A DNA stretch of 5,280 nucleotides from contig CALFGH010000064.1 of the NCBI GenBank assembly GCA_937958315.1, positions 1-5,280 on the forward strand, read 5' to 3'. This DNA comes from an uncultured Collinsella sp. GTDB lineage: Bacteria > Actinomycetota > Coriobacteriia > Coriobacteriales > Coriobacteriaceae. How positions within the stretch are numbered: position 1 is the first letter of the stretch; each line of letters starts with the position of its first letter. Positions 4,490 through 5,280 of the stretch are shown one piece after another. Under the pieces are notes generated by a model that saw only the letters and a program-made list of their open reading frames with translations, had not been told where the DNA came from and searched no databases. A program made the position numbers and the translations under genes.

Positions 4490-5280
4490 ATGGAGCAATC
4501 GAGCCTGTTTGGTGACGGCGTGGATATCGATACCGAAACGCCCGCGAACACGGATGCCGCTGCACCGGCCGATGCCCGTGCCCAGGCGGCAGCGCGTGCG
4601 GCCGAGCTGCGTCACGAGCTCGATTACCACGCCTATCGCTACTACATGCTCGACGCGCCCGAGATCACGGACGCCGCCTTTGACAAAATGCTCGTTGAGC
4701 TGCAGGAAATCGAGGCGACCTACCCCGACCTGGTGACGCCCGACAGCTATACCCAGCGCGTGGGCGGCTACGTGAGCGAGCAGTTTACGCCGGTTACGCA
4801 CATGGCACGCATGTATTCCATGGACGATGCCATGGACCTGGACGAGCTCGACGCTTGGCTCCAGCGCACCGAGGATGCGCTCGGTGCCGGTAGCGTCACC
4901 TATACCTGCGAGCTTAAGATCGACGGTCTGGGCGTGGCGCTTACCTACCAAAACGGCACCTTTGTGCGCGCCGCCACGCGCGGCGACGGCACCACGGGCG
5001 AGGACGTGTCGCTCAATGTGCGCACCATCAAGGATGTGCCCATGCACCTGTCCGAGCCGGCGCTCGCCCACATGGGCGCTGACCGCGAGCGCACCATCGA
5101 GGTGCGCGGCGAGGTCTATATGCCGGTGGCCAGCTTTGAGAAGGTGGTGGCCCAGCAGGAGCTCAACGAGGAAAAGCCCTTTAAAAATCCCCGGAATGCC
5201 GCGGCGGGTTCTCTGCGGCAGAAGAATCCGCGCATTACTGCGACACGGACCTTGGATATCTTTGTATTCAATGTACAGCA
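4490..5280 (+). CDS. ligA: NAD-dependent DNA ligase LigA, N-terminal part (3' end outside window)
   Basis: The first 263 codons of the essential ligase that seals nicks between Okazaki fragments and in repair, using NAD+ as AMP donor. After an extension of about 33 residues, the Ia domain (about 34-100; ELRHELDYHAYRYYMLDAPEI, then FDKMLVELQEIE) matches the family's NMN-binding region. The adenylation domain follows, with CELKIDGLGVAL carrying the AMP-accepting Lys143, then TRGDGTTGEDVSLNVRTI (163-180), EVRGEVYMP (204-212) and NPRNAAAGSLRQ (233-244). The OB-fold, zinc finger, HhH and BRCT parts should lie beyond the window. E. coli LigA begins almost directly with the Ia domain, so the Ala/Asp-rich leader here is an addition; it opens with MEQSSLFGDG, resembling a sliding-clamp-binding peptide. 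The frame is open to the last base. The identification is secure. Confidence 0.95.
   Translation, partial: MEQSSLFGDGVDIDTETPANTDAAAPADARAQAAARAAELRHELDYHAYRYYMLDAPEITDAAFDKMLVELQEIEATYPDLVTPDSYTQRVGGYVSEQFTPVTHMARMYSMDDAMDLDELDAWLQRTEDALGAGSVTYTCELKIDGLGVALTYQNGTFVRAATRGDGTTGEDVSLNVRTIKDVPMHLSEPALAHMGADRERTIEVRGEVYMPVASFEKVVAQQELNEEKPFKNPRNAAAGSLRQKNPRITATRTLDIFVFNVQ

Noticed and set aside
4340..5071. 243-codon minus-strand frame opposite ligA, and a + strand frame at 4263-4736
   Set aside because: Both overlap the unmistakable LigA coding frame and lack recognisable motifs.

Overview
The window is GC-rich (roughly 60% by eye) with dense, co-directional genes, all on the + strand. Gene content and protein style fit an actinobacterium, most likely Coriobacteriia (Collinsella-like). 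The best pointers are a glutamine synthetase homologue resembling actinobacterial GlnA2 and, directly behind it, an orphan OmpR-type regulator whose DNA-binding domain closely resembles actinobacterial GlnR. The taxonomic call is inference from recalled family sequences, not a search.

Layout: (1) 1-393, the C-terminal end of a LacI-family transcriptional regulator cut by the window edge. (2) 394-527, an intergenic region with a perfect 9-bp direct repeat, -10-like sequences and one candidate GlnR-type box. (3) 528-1865, a full-length type I glutamine synthetase homologue. (4) 1916-2578, the GlnR-like regulator, 50 bp downstream and probably in the same transcript. (5) 2579-2786, an intergenic region with two strong hairpins. 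(6) 2787-4241, a membrane-anchored HtrA/DegP-type serine protease with one PDZ domain, closed by a strong intrinsic terminator. (7) 4308-4489, a mostly featureless intergenic stretch. (8) 4490 to the window end, the first 263 codons of NAD-dependent DNA ligase LigA.

The most notable observation is in the glutamine synthetase homologue. The reading frame is intact and well conserved overall. By alignment from memory to GlnA2 and B. subtilis GlnA, three of the six usual metal-ligand residues are replaced (Glu to Ala184, Glu to Gly191, His to Phe240), and the catalytic flap Glu is Asp301. The glutamate-binding arginines are kept. This suggests a non-canonical or catalytically dead enzyme, perhaps a sensor. 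It sits next to a GlnR-like regulator whose receiver domain has also lost most phosphorylation residues. Together they may form a nitrogen-sensing pair that works by protein contact or ligand binding rather than phosphorylation; that is a hypothesis.

A second observation is that LigA carries an N-terminal extension of about 33 residues starting with QSSLF, which looks like a sliding-clamp-binding motif. The protease and ligase are otherwise ordinary housekeeping genes with no evident functional link to the nitrogen genes.
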